64,000 nucleotides of DNA, taken from Agromyces sp. H66 (GTDB lineage: Bacteria > Actinomycetota > Actinomycetes > Actinomycetales > Microbacteriaceae). This document shows positions 56,859 to 64,000 of the stretch, piece after piece; positions within the stretch are counted from its first letter, which is position 1, and every line of letters begins with the position of its first letter. A program made the position numbers and the translations under genes. The DNA lies in NCBI RefSeq assembly GCF_004959775.1, contig NZ_SJZG01000008.1:62001-126000 (forward strand). The letters are read 5' to 3'. The notes under the pieces are model-generated. The model saw only the letters and a list, made by a program, of their open reading frames with translations. It was not told the DNA's origin and did not search any database.

Positions 56859-57860
56859 ATGACCGCGACCACCGTCGCCCAGCAGGGCACCCCGCCCACC
56901 TCACCGCCGCCGAAACCGAAATCGGATCCCATCGACCGCATCCTCGACGTCGGGATCTACATCGCCCTCGGCGTGCTGGTCATCGTGTTCAGCATCGCGT
57001 CTCCGTATTTCCTCACGGTGGGCAACCTCCTGAACATCGGGCAGGCCGTGGCCCAGACGGGCATCCTCGCCGCAGGTGTCACGATCGCGCTCATCGCCGG
57101 TCAACTCGACATCTCGTTCGGTTCGGTCATCGCGGTCACGGCCGTGCTGGTCGCCGTGCTCACCGGAGCCGGACTGCCCGCGGCGGTGGCCGTGCTGGGG
57201 GCGGTGGTCGCAGGACTCCTCGTCGGCATCCTCAACGGCGTGCTGATCGTGAACCTGAACATCTCCAGCATCATCAGCACCCTCGCCGTGGGCACCGCCG
57301 TCACCGGCGCGGCGTACCTCCTCGCGAACGGACAGGTCATCCCTCTCCCGGATCCCGCCGCGTTCAGCTGGGTGAACGTCAGGGTGTTCGGCCTCCCGGT
57401 GCCGATGCTCATCGCCATCGCGGTCTACGTCGCGGGATGGGTGCTGCTTGCGAAGACGAAGCTCGGCGCCCACATCTACGCCGTGGGCGGCAACAGCTCC
57501 GCCGCACTTCGCGCCGGGATCCCCGTCAAGCGCATCTACTACACGGTGCTGGTCATCAGTTCGTCGCTCGCGGTGCTCGCCGGGGTGATCGTCCTCGGGC
57601 GCACCGGAGCCGGGGATCCGAGTTATGGAGCGGCCGACATGTTCACGGTGCTCGGTGCTGTGCTGCTCAGCGGCATCGGCCTCGGTGGCGGCACGGGGTC
57701 GGTGCAGCGCACCTTCGTGGGTGTGCTCATCATCGGCGTGCTCGCCAATGGCCTCGTGCTGCTCGGGGTGCAGTCCTACTACCAGCAGCTCGTCAACGGC
57801 GCCGTGCTCGTGCTCGCCGTCGTGATGGAAGCGATCCGACGGAAGAGGCGATCACGATGA
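56859..57860 (+). CDS. Sugar ABC transporter permease (RbsC/FrcC class)
   Basis: 333 aa. Pro-rich cytoplasmic start (about 28 residues), then about nine to ten helices with the family signatures FSIASPYFLTVGNLLNIGQ near 44, IALIAGQLDISFGSVIAV near 78 and HIYAVGGNSSAALRAGIPVK near 202, the last being the ATPase-contact loop. 1 bp after the binding protein gene and overlapping the ATPase gene (ATGA). Confidence 0.9.
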   Translation: MTATTVAQQGTPPTSPPPKPKSDPIDRILDVGIYIALGVLVIVFSIASPYFLTVGNLLNIGQAVAQTGILAAGVTIALIAGQLDISFGSVIAVTAVLVAVLTGAGLPAAVAVLGAVVAGLLVGILNGVLIVNLNISSIISTLAVGTAVTGAAYLLANGQVIPLPDPAAFSWVNVRVFGLPVPMLIAIAVYVAGWVLLAKTKLGAHIYAVGGNSSAALRAGIPVKRIYYTVLVISSSLAVLAGVIVLGRTGAGDPSYGAADMFTVLGAVLLSGIGLGGGTGSVQRTFVGVLIIGVLANGLVLLGVQSYYQQLVNGAVLVLAVVMEAIRRKRRSR

Positions 57861-58618
57861 CCATCGACCGCGTTCCCACAGGCGCCCCCCTGCTTTCGGT
57901 GCAGGGGATCTCCAAGTCGTTCGGCCACATCCAGGCGCTCACCGATGTCAGCTTCGACATCGCGCCGGGTGAGGTGCTCGCACTGCTCGGCGACAACGGC
58001 GCCGGCAAGTCCACCCTGATCAAGATCCTGAGCGGCCTCTACGCCAACGACACCGGCGAGATCCGCATGCGCGGCATCCCGCAGCGATTCCATTCGCCGG
58101 CCGATGCCAAGGCCGCCGGCATCGCCACCGTGTACCAGGATCTCGCGCTCGTCGACACCAGGGATGTCGCCGCCAATCTCTTCCTCGGGCGGGAGTACAC
58201 GAAAGGCCCCTTCATCGACGTCAAGCGCAACGTCGCGGAGAGCCGTCGGGTACTCGAGGGCCTGAAGCTGGGACACCTACCGGCCAGCGGCGTCGCGGTG
58301 GGCGTGATGTCAGGGGGGCAGCGACAGGCCGTCGCCGTCGCCCGAACGGTCGTCTCCGGCGCCGAACTGATCATCATGGACGAGCCGACGGCAGCGCTCG
58401 GAGTCAGCGAATCCGCGAAGGTGATGGACCTCGCCCACGAGCTGCGAGACAGCGGATGCGCCGTCATCATCATCAGTCACAACCTGCAGCAGGTCTGGGA
58501 CTTCGCCGACCGCTTCGCGGTCCTCCATCTCGGGCGACTGGCCGGCATCCGACGACGAAGCGAGACCACCGTGGAGGAGATCGTGCAACTCATCGTGTAC
58601 GGGGCGGGCGAGGCATGA
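57857..58618 (+). CDS. Sugar ABC transporter ATP-binding protein, single domain
   Basis: 253 aa. Walker A GDNGAGKST near 45, Q-loop YQDLAL, signature MSGGQRQAVAVAR near 150, Walker B LIIMDEPTAAL near 170 and switch His in IIISHNLQQVWD. It has one ATPase domain like FrcA, not the 500-residue tandem form of RbsA. Gene order binding protein, permease, ATPase also matches frcBCA. Overlaps the enolase gene (ATGA). Confidence 0.9.
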   Translation: MTIDRVPTGAPLLSVQGISKSFGHIQALTDVSFDIAPGEVLALLGDNGAGKSTLIKILSGLYANDTGEIRMRGIPQRFHSPADAKAAGIATVYQDLALVDTRDVAANLFLGREYTKGPFIDVKRNVAESRRVLEGLKLGHLPASGVAVGVMSGGQRQAVAVARTVVSGAELIIMDEPTAALGVSESAKVMDLAHELRDSGCAVIIISHNLQQVWDFADRFAVLHLGRLAGIRRRSETTVEEIVQLIVYGAGEA

Positions 58619-59787
58619 CCACCGAGCTGCAGGAAGTCCCTCACGCCGGACGGACGACGGGTTCTCGTATCGAGCGTATCGAAACCTATGTGCTCCGCCC
58701 CCCGTTGCGTCGACCGCTCTCCGACTCCATCTACGACCGCACGCACTGGGTCGTCCCGGTCGTCGAGATCACGACCGCCGATGGGCTGGTCGGCACCGGG
58801 TACTCCGGGCTCTGGACGGGTGAGGACTTGGTGGTCCGTGCGATCGTCGAGTACCTGGCGCCACGCCTGCGCGGCGCGGACGCCGCGCTCATCGGTGCGA
58901 TCTGGCAGGACGCGTACTGGTCGCCACTGCACTGGGTGGGCCGGGCGGGTGTCGCACACATGGCTCAGGCGATGGTCGACATCGCGCTCTGGGACCTGGC
59001 GGCACAACGCGCAGGCATGCCACTGTGGCAATTGCTCGGCGGGCGGCATCCCGTGCTCGAGACCTACAACACCGACGGCGGGTGGTTGAACTTCACGGTC
59101 GACGAACTGATCGACGACATGCAGGGCATGGTCGAGGCCGGCTGGACGAAAGTGAAGATGAAGGTCGGCGGGCCGTCGCTCCGAACCGATCTCGCCCGCG
59201 TCGCCGCAGTCCGCGAGGCACTCCCCGCCGACGTCGAACTGATGGTCGACGTCAACCAGCGCTGGGATCGCGTCACCGCGCTTCGCGCACTACGTCCCCT
59301 CGCGGACCTCGGCATCGGATGGCTCGAGGAGCCGCTACATCCCGACGACGTGCTCGGGCACGCCCGACTCGCGCAGACCGGCGCCCTTCCGATCGCGCTC
59401 GGCGAGAGCGTCTACTCGGCCGAGAGCTTCGCCACGTTCCTCGATGCCGGTGCGGTGGATGTCGTGCAGGTCGACGTGACTCGGGTGGCCGGCATCACCG
59501 AGTGGCTACGCGTGGCGCATGCCGCGCAGGAAGCCTCACGATGGGTCGTCCCGCACGCGGGCGACATGATGCAGGTCCACCAGCACCTCATCGGCGGCGT
59601 CGGTGCCGGTCGAGAGGCCATGGTCGAGTACCTCCCCTGGGGCCTCGAGCTGTTCGCCGAGCCCGTGCACGTGGACCGCGGGCGACTGCGACTCCCACTG
59701 ACGCCGGGAGCGTCCACACGGATCAGCGCCGAGGCGAGGGAACGCTTCGAGGACCGCGAGAACCGACCGACCCCGCACGGAGACTAG
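58615..59787 (+). CDS. Enolase-superfamily sugar-acid dehydratase (MR group)
   Basis: 390 aa. Mandelate racemase/muconate lactonizing enzyme fold. Barrel residues: K-x-K in TKVKMKVGG (Lys181 and Lys183), metal ligands Asp212 with Asn214, Glu238/239 in LEEPLHPDD and Glu264 in LGESVYS, and the general base His314 in VPHAGDMMQ. This set is typical of acid-sugar dehydratases such as those for rhamnonate, fuconate or galactarate, giving 2-keto-3-deoxy acids. The exact substrate cannot be told. Overlaps the ATPase gene by 4 bp. Confidence 0.85.
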   Translation: MTTELQEVPHAGRTTGSRIERIETYVLRPPLRRPLSDSIYDRTHWVVPVVEITTADGLVGTGYSGLWTGEDLVVRAIVEYLAPRLRGADAALIGAIWQDAYWSPLHWVGRAGVAHMAQAMVDIALWDLAAQRAGMPLWQLLGGRHPVLETYNTDGGWLNFTVDELIDDMQGMVEAGWTKVKMKVGGPSLRTDLARVAAVREALPADVELMVDVNQRWDRVTALRALRPLADLGIGWLEEPLHPDDVLGHARLAQTGALPIALGESVYSAESFATFLDAGAVDVVQVDVTRVAGITEWLRVAHAAQEASRWVVPHAGDMMQVHQHLIGGVGAGREAMVEYLPWGLELFAEPVHVDRGRLRLPLTPGASTRISAEARERFEDRENRPTPHGD

Positions 59788-59799
59788 GAGCATCACGCG

Positions 59800-61920
59800 A
59801 TGACCGGATCGATCGACTTCGCCGACGAGCACATCAGACTGTCCTTCGGCCACCAGACCGGTGTCCTGCTCGCCCTCGAAGACGCCGTCGCGGGGACTTC
59901 CTTCGTGGTCGAACAGACGCTGGCCGAGAACTGGCGCCTTCTGATACCGCTGCCCGAACTCCGGCACCACTACGTCAGCGGGCGGGAACAGCTGCTCTCG
60001 TCGTTCGACGTCGGCGACGGCGAGCTGCAGCTGACCTGGCACGGGATCCGAAGCGATGTCGTCGGCGACCTCGACATCGACGTGACGCAGACCTGGCGGT
60101 TCGCGCGCACGGGCGTCGAGGTCGTCACCGCACTGCGCAACGGAAGCCCTCATCAGGTCGAGGAGGTCGTGTCGCCCGCCCTTGGCGGGCTCGGTCGCCC
60201 CGACGAGGACGAGTGGAAGCTGCACCATCCCGGGCCGCTCGGGCCCGGCGACGAGTTCGAGGTCTTCACGGAGTTCCCCGGGACCTACCTCGGACCGCGA
60301 AACCCCGTCTGGCTCCTCCCGTACCACACGAAGTCCGGCATGCCGTGGGTCGATGTCTACGCCAAAGGTGCACGGCGCGGTCTCTACCTCGGCATCCACG
60401 ATCCGGCCGGTGCGCACGCGGTGTTCCAGCTCCAGCTCTTCCCGGGCCCGGTGTACCGCGGCGACCGGCAGGTCTGGCCAGACCCGACCGTCCTCGGCCA
60501 GGAGACGCCCATCGGGCTCACGGCGGCATGGTCGTCGTTCCCCTTCCTGACGACCGGAGGCACGTGGACGTCGGCACCCGTGGTCCTGCGATTCCACGAC
60601 GGCACATGGTGGTCCGGCGCGCGCATCTTCCGGGAGTGGTGGGACGAGCACTTCGACCCCGCTCCCCGCAGCTGGCTGGCCGAGGAGGATGCCTGGCAGT
60701 CGACCATCATCAGCTATCCCGACGGGGAGATCGGCTTCCGGTACTCGGATCTCCCTGCGCTCGCCGAAGATGCGCGGACGGCCGGCATCCGCGTCATCCA
60801 GATCTGCGGCTGGCATGACGGGGGCCTCGACCGGAACTACCCCGACTACTCCACCGACCCCCGGCTCGGGACGTCAGAGGAATTCACCGAGGCGCTGCGG
60901 GCCTGCGAGGAGCTCGGCGTGAAGGTGCTCGTGTTCGGCAACCTCCAAGTGGCGAACCTCGAGACCCCCGAGTGGGAGTCGCTCCGCGGCTACGCCATCA
61001 CCGACCCGCACGGCCATCACTACGCCACGGTGGGTTGGGACTACAACACCACCACCGGGATCGAGCAGCTGTCCGGGTACCGGATGGCATGGATGAACCC
61101 TGCGCACGACGGATTCCGCGAACGCTGGATGAGGGAGATGCGCGGCATCCTCGACCGGCATCCCGCGGGCATCCAGCTCGACAAGGTACTCGGCGGTGGA
61201 TTCTTCGGCATGGACTACAACCCCGACGCGCCCGGAACGCCGGCCACGACGCTTGCCGTCGGACTCCAGTCCGCGATGGAGGAGCTGCTCGAGGAGGGGC
61301 GACGCGAGCGGGAGGACTTCTGCCTCGCCGCCGAATCGCACTGGGATCGCACGCCTCGGTTCGCGAACGCCTCGTACGCGCGCTACTTCACGGGTGACCA
61401 CCTGCCGACGTTCGCCGCGGTCTTCCCCGAACACCGGCAGACGTGTGCGGTCACCGGCCCGCACGACTTCGGGCTCGTGAACAACTCGCTCAGGTTCGGG
61501 CACATCATCTCGCTGGAACCGGCCTGGATGCACGGCTCCGCATCGGACGTGCCCGTCACCTCCGAGTACGTGCGTCGCGCACTCGAGTTCCGCCGCGGCC
61601 TCCGAGGGTGGATCTGGGAGAGCTCGCTCGTCGACCCGTGGGGATGGATCGTGGAGGAGCCCGACGCGGTGTCCTCGTCCGCCCATGCGTCCTGGGACGG
61701 ACGTGGCGAAGCGCTCGTGCTGAACCACTTCGAGACCGGCGCCCGGACGGTGCGGATCCGGCGCCGAGCCGACGCCGGCGAGCTGCTCACCGTGCACCGC
61801 ATCGGACTTCCCCCGGAGCCGCTCACCGGTGAGGTGACGATCGCGCCCGACGAGGTCGTCGTCGTGACCGCCGCGGTGCCCGGATCCGACGCCGCCGCGC
61901 GCGAACGGGGCACACGATGA
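59800..61920 (+). CDS. DUF6259-like glycoside hydrolase
   Basis: 706 aa. N-terminal beta-sandwich of about 270 residues, then a TIM-barrel-like core with ITDPHGHHYATVGWDYNTTTG near 400 and GIQLDKVLGGGFFGMDYNP near 458, and a C-terminal beta domain. The layout resembles GH36/GH31-related DUF6259 proteins. Asp in QLDKVL and Glu in CLAAESHWD are candidate catalytic residues. No signal peptide, so it acts inside the cell on imported glycoside. Substrate unknown. Confidence 0.7.
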   Translation: MTGSIDFADEHIRLSFGHQTGVLLALEDAVAGTSFVVEQTLAENWRLLIPLPELRHHYVSGREQLLSSFDVGDGELQLTWHGIRSDVVGDLDIDVTQTWRFARTGVEVVTALRNGSPHQVEEVVSPALGGLGRPDEDEWKLHHPGPLGPGDEFEVFTEFPGTYLGPRNPVWLLPYHTKSGMPWVDVYAKGARRGLYLGIHDPAGAHAVFQLQLFPGPVYRGDRQVWPDPTVLGQETPIGLTAAWSSFPFLTTGGTWTSAPVVLRFHDGTWWSGARIFREWWDEHFDPAPRSWLAEEDAWQSTIISYPDGEIGFRYSDLPALAEDARTAGIRVIQICGWHDGGLDRNYPDYSTDPRLGTSEEFTEALRACEELGVKVLVFGNLQVANLETPEWESLRGYAITDPHGHHYATVGWDYNTTTGIEQLSGYRMAWMNPAHDGFRERWMREMRGILDRHPAGIQLDKVLGGGFFGMDYNPDAPGTPATTLAVGLQSAMEELLEEGRREREDFCLAAESHWDRTPRFANASYARYFTGDHLPTFAAVFPEHRQTCAVTGPHDFGLVNNSLRFGHIISLEPAWMHGSASDVPVTSEYVRRALEFRRGLRGWIWESSLVDPWGWIVEEPDAVSSSAHASWDGRGEALVLNHFETGARTVRIRRRADAGELLTVHRIGLPPEPLTGEVTIAPDEVVVVTAAVPGSDAAARERGTR

Positions 61921-63293
61921 CCGAGCCGGCATCGACCGCAACGGCCCGGAGCGCCGTGCCCGCAGACACCACGGCCGACGCCCTGGCCGCCTTCACTCGT
62001 CGCGCCGCGCTTGCGGCCCCGACGCTCGCCGTCGCGCACCCCGAGACGCGTCGGTCCTGGCTCGAGCGCATCGCAGACCGCATCGAGGGGTCACGCGCAG
62101 AACTGCGCGAGGTGGCCGCCGCCGAGACGGCGCTCGCCGAGGATCGTCTTGACGCGGAACTGGACCGCACCGTGCATCAGTTGCGCTTCCTCGGAGCGGA
62201 GGGCGTGCGTGCTGCGGCCGCCGAGGTCGTCGAGCAGGGCTTCCTTCGACGGACCCGCCCGATCGGCCCGGTCGCCGTCTACGCAGCGGGGAACTTCCCG
62301 TTCGCGTTCTCAGTCGCGGGCACCGACACCGCATCGGCGCTCGCCGCCGGATGCCCGGTGGTGGTGAAGACCCATCCCGGCCATCCCGAGACGTCCGCCA
62401 TGACCGCGGCGCTGGTCGGGCAGGCGCTCAGCGATGAGGCATCCGTCGACGGAGCGTTCGCCGTGGTGAACGGCTTCGATGCGGGGGTCCGGCTCGTCGG
62501 CGACCCCGCGATCCGTGCCGCCGCGTTCACCGGCTCGCCGTCCGGCGGACGTGCACTCTTCGACGCCGCGACGAGGCGACCCGACCCCATTCCCTTCTAC
62601 GGTGAGCTGGGGAGCATCAACCCGGTCGTGATCACGAGCGCCGCCCTCCGCGAACGGAGAGCCGAGATCGCGCAGGGATTCGTCGACTCCTTCCTGCTCG
62701 GGAGTGGACAGCTCTGCACGAAACCGGGTGTCGTCTTCCTCCCCGCGGACCACGAATTCGAGGGGCTCCTCCGGAGGGCGATCCGTCGACGCTCGGCGAA
62801 TCGGCTGCTCACCGAGGCGATCGCGTCGGCCTTCGATGCCAGTCTCGGCGCGGCCACCGCGGTCGCCGAAGTCGTCTGCACGGGCGGTGCGGGGACGGTG
62901 CTCAAGACGGATCTGGCGACCTTCCGATCCGCGCCGCAGTTGGCGGACGAGATGTTCGGTCCTGCGGCCGTCCTCGTGGAGGTCGGCAGGGACAGGGACC
63001 TGGTCGACGCGCTCTCATCGATCGAGGGCTCGCTCACGGCGACCATCCACGCAGAACACGAGGATGCGGAGCTTGCGCGACGCCTGGTCACGGTCGCCAC
63101 GCGCATCGCCGGACGCGTCGTCTGGAACGGGTGGCCCACCGGAGTCGCGGTCAACCGCGCGATGCATCACGGCGGGCCGTGGCCGTCGACCACGTCGCCG
63201 TTGCACACCTCGGTCGGCGCCGCTGCACTCGACCGCTTCCGCGTGCCCGTCGTCTACCAGGGCGTGCCGGACGGGTTGGTGCCCGCCGGATGA
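61917..63293 (+). CDS. NADP-type aldehyde dehydrogenase, ketoglutarate-semialdehyde-like
   Basis: 458 aa. Aldehyde dehydrogenase fold: AAGNFPFAFSVAGTDTASALAAGCPVVVKTHPGHPET, with Lys151 for cofactor; FTGSPSGGRAL; general base Glu230 in YGELGSINPV; nucleophile Cys267 in GSGQLCTKPG. The sequence FPFAFSVAG in place of the usual FPL matches the alpha-ketoglutaric semialdehyde dehydrogenase subgroup, the last step of non-phosphorylated pentose or sugar-acid pathways. Overlaps the preceding gene by 4 bp. Confidence 0.85.
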   Translation: MTEPASTATARSAVPADTTADALAAFTRRAALAAPTLAVAHPETRRSWLERIADRIEGSRAELREVAAAETALAEDRLDAELDRTVHQLRFLGAEGVRAAAAEVVEQGFLRRTRPIGPVAVYAAGNFPFAFSVAGTDTASALAAGCPVVVKTHPGHPETSAMTAALVGQALSDEASVDGAFAVVNGFDAGVRLVGDPAIRAAAFTGSPSGGRALFDAATRRPDPIPFYGELGSINPVVITSAALRERRAEIAQGFVDSFLLGSGQLCTKPGVVFLPADHEFEGLLRRAIRRRSANRLLTEAIASAFDASLGAATAVAEVVCTGGAGTVLKTDLATFRSAPQLADEMFGPAAVLVEVGRDRDLVDALSSIEGSLTATIHAEHEDAELARRLVTVATRIAGRVVWNGWPTGVAVNRAMHHGGPWPSTTSPLHTSVGAAALDRFRVPVVYQGVPDGLVPAG

Positions 63294-63724
63294 AGCTCAA
63301 AGCCGATCGAGACCTCGACGAGATCATGGCACTCATGCGACGCCATGGCGCCGAGCGATTGCCCTTCCTCTGGAGATTCGATCAGATCTGGTTGGCGGTC
63401 GAGATCGACGCGCTCCGGCGGGCCGGCCACGGGCCCCCGTCGTTCGACGTTCGCCTTCGGGCGCATCCGACCGAGCTTCCATCCGGGCTCACGCCCGCTG
63501 AACTCGATGTGCTCACGCAGCTCATCGTGCGCGACACCGACGCCGAGATCGCGACGGCGCTGCGGGTGAGCGTCCGAACGGTGCACACGCACGTCGCCCG
63601 CGTCCGCCGCAAGCTCGGACTCGGCCGGCCCCAAGCGGCGGCGCGCGCCCTCGTACGCGGCTGGTACTGCCCGCAGGGGCCGGGGGCCTCCGCGATGGAA
63701 GCCATCCTCGCGCTCAGGAACTGA
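63290..63724 (+). CDS. Small LuxR-type HTH regulator
   Basis: 144 aa. The first 60 residues are helical and lack receiver or autoinducer motifs. The C-terminal half is a LuxR HTH: GLTPAELDVLTQLIVRDTDAEIATALRVSVRTVHTHVARVRRKLGL, followed by a short tail. It is not a response regulator. Overlap with the aldehyde dehydrogenase gene (ATGA) couples its level to the pathway. May activate the locus. Confidence 0.75.
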   Translation: MKLKADRDLDEIMALMRRHGAERLPFLWRFDQIWLAVEIDALRRAGHGPPSFDVRLRAHPTELPSGLTPAELDVLTQLIVRDTDAEIATALRVSVRTVHTHVARVRRKLGLGRPQAAARALVRGWYCPQGPGASAMEAILALRN

Positions 63725-63781
63725 GCGCTCGGACGACCCCGCCCCCGACCCGACCGGACCTGAGACAAGGAAGTACTGCAC

Positions 63782-64000
63782 ATGAAGACGACCCTCACCC
63801 ACGTCGGCACGGCGACGGTGATCATCGAGTTCGGGGGCATCCGGTTCATCACCGATCCCGTGCTCGACCCGCCCACCGAGTACGACCTCGGCCCGATCAC
63901 GCTCCGCTCGACCGAGGGCCCCGCGCTGACCCTCGAGGAACTCCCCGACATCGATGCCGTCCTCCTGAGCCATGACGAGCACGTCGACAACCTCGACGCG
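63782..64000 (+). CDS. MBL-fold hydrolase (UlaG-like), N-terminal part
   Basis: 73 residues before the window ends. Begins KTTLTHVGTATVIIEFGGIR, then FITDPVLDPPTEYDLG and VLLSHDEHVDNLDA. The H-D-x-H-x-D-N motif is the metal-binding start of the metal-dependent hydrolase group that includes UlaG lactonases. AAGGAAG lies about 8 nt before the ATG. As part of the sugar locus it may open a lactone. Confidence 0.8.
   Translation, partial: MKTTLTHVGTATVIIEFGGIRFITDPVLDPPTEYDLGPITLRSTEGPALTLEELPDIDAVLLSHDEHVDNLDA

Noticed and set aside
1..64000. Apparent excess of GGATGC/GCATCC
   Set aside because: The hexamer seems frequent across the window, but I could not count it properly against codon and GC expectation, so I make no claim.
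1..64000. tRNA, rRNA, insertion sequence, prophage
   Set aside because: I looked for cloverleaf TTCGAA-type arms, rRNA cores, transposase motifs and phage genes and saw none that I can support.

Overview
The window is very GC-rich, densely coded DNA with short gaps, many ATGA/GTGA start-stop overlaps, frequent GTG starts and few U-tract terminators. Protein types (SARP regulator, DUF4232, DUF305, DUF2202, an F420-type LLM oxidoreductase, ECF sigma factor, DivIVA-like protein) point to an actinobacterium. A member of the Microbacteriaceae (Agromyces/Microbacterium-like) is my best guess from general familiarity, not from a search. I see no rRNA, tRNA, phage, transposase or CRISPR array.

Layout. 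(1) 1-2617: start of a divergent TetR gene, a 30-bp palindromic operator, a FAD monooxygenase, a membrane protein and a Crp/Fnr regulator. (2) 2652-11704: a sulfur/persulfide region. A central control site with a CsoR/CstR-type palindrome (4988-5002) separates a leftward unit (methyltransferase, sulfide:quinone reductase-like flavoprotein, small membrane protein) from a rightward unit (thioredoxin, SulP transporter, small membrane protein, multicopper oxidase). Two more boxes (9034-9070) control a CoA-disulfide-reductase/rhodanese fusion followed by two tandem Cys-rich mini-proteins and a DUF4395 membrane protein. The cognate repressor is not in the window. (3) 11744-15309: exported ferritin-like DUF2202, DUF305 and other envelope proteins, possibly metal-related. 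(4) 15358-20666: an extracytoplasmic flavin module (membrane ferredoxin-reductase-like flavocytochrome, ApbE, two small exported proteins with low-complexity tails) divergent from an OmpR-type two-component system. (5) 20670-25281: hydrolase, a second two-component system, a cation/calcium antiporter and an ECF sigma factor. (6) 25283-27621: a putative sigma partner, then a four-copy 83-bp tandem array of 51-nt hairpins, a DUF559 nuclease-like gene, and a diverged, covarying member of the same hairpin family just downstream. (7) 27621-36655: ABC1 kinase, LOG-family protein with SARP regulator, a putative two-component flavin monooxygenase, AzlCD and an LLM oxidoreductase. (8) 36979-43602: two overlapping-operon globins (truncated Hb and flavohemoglobin), a DivIVA-like protein, a sulfatase and its secreted neighbour. 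(9) 43647-49330: MBL hydrolase, a leaderless MarR/hydrolase operon, a DUF4232 protein and a PadR operon with three 23-bp-spaced iterons. (10) 49641-64000: a carbohydrate locus with GH78 rhamnosidase, TIM-barrel protein, Gfo/Idh/MocA oxidoreductase, cyclase, GntR, ABC importer, enolase-superfamily dehydratase, DUF6259-like hydrolase, aldehyde dehydrogenase, small LuxR-type regulator and the start of an MBL hydrolase.

The strongest candidates for something new are: the covarying hairpin family around the DUF559 gene (26135-27530); two small exported proteins that each carry a D-x-x-T-G-G-S motif resembling an ApbE flavinylation site (17839-18463); the duplicated Cys-rich mini-proteins in the persulfide regulon (10792-11126); the PadR iterons (47435-47493); and the sugar-acid catabolic locus, which combines families not usually seen together.
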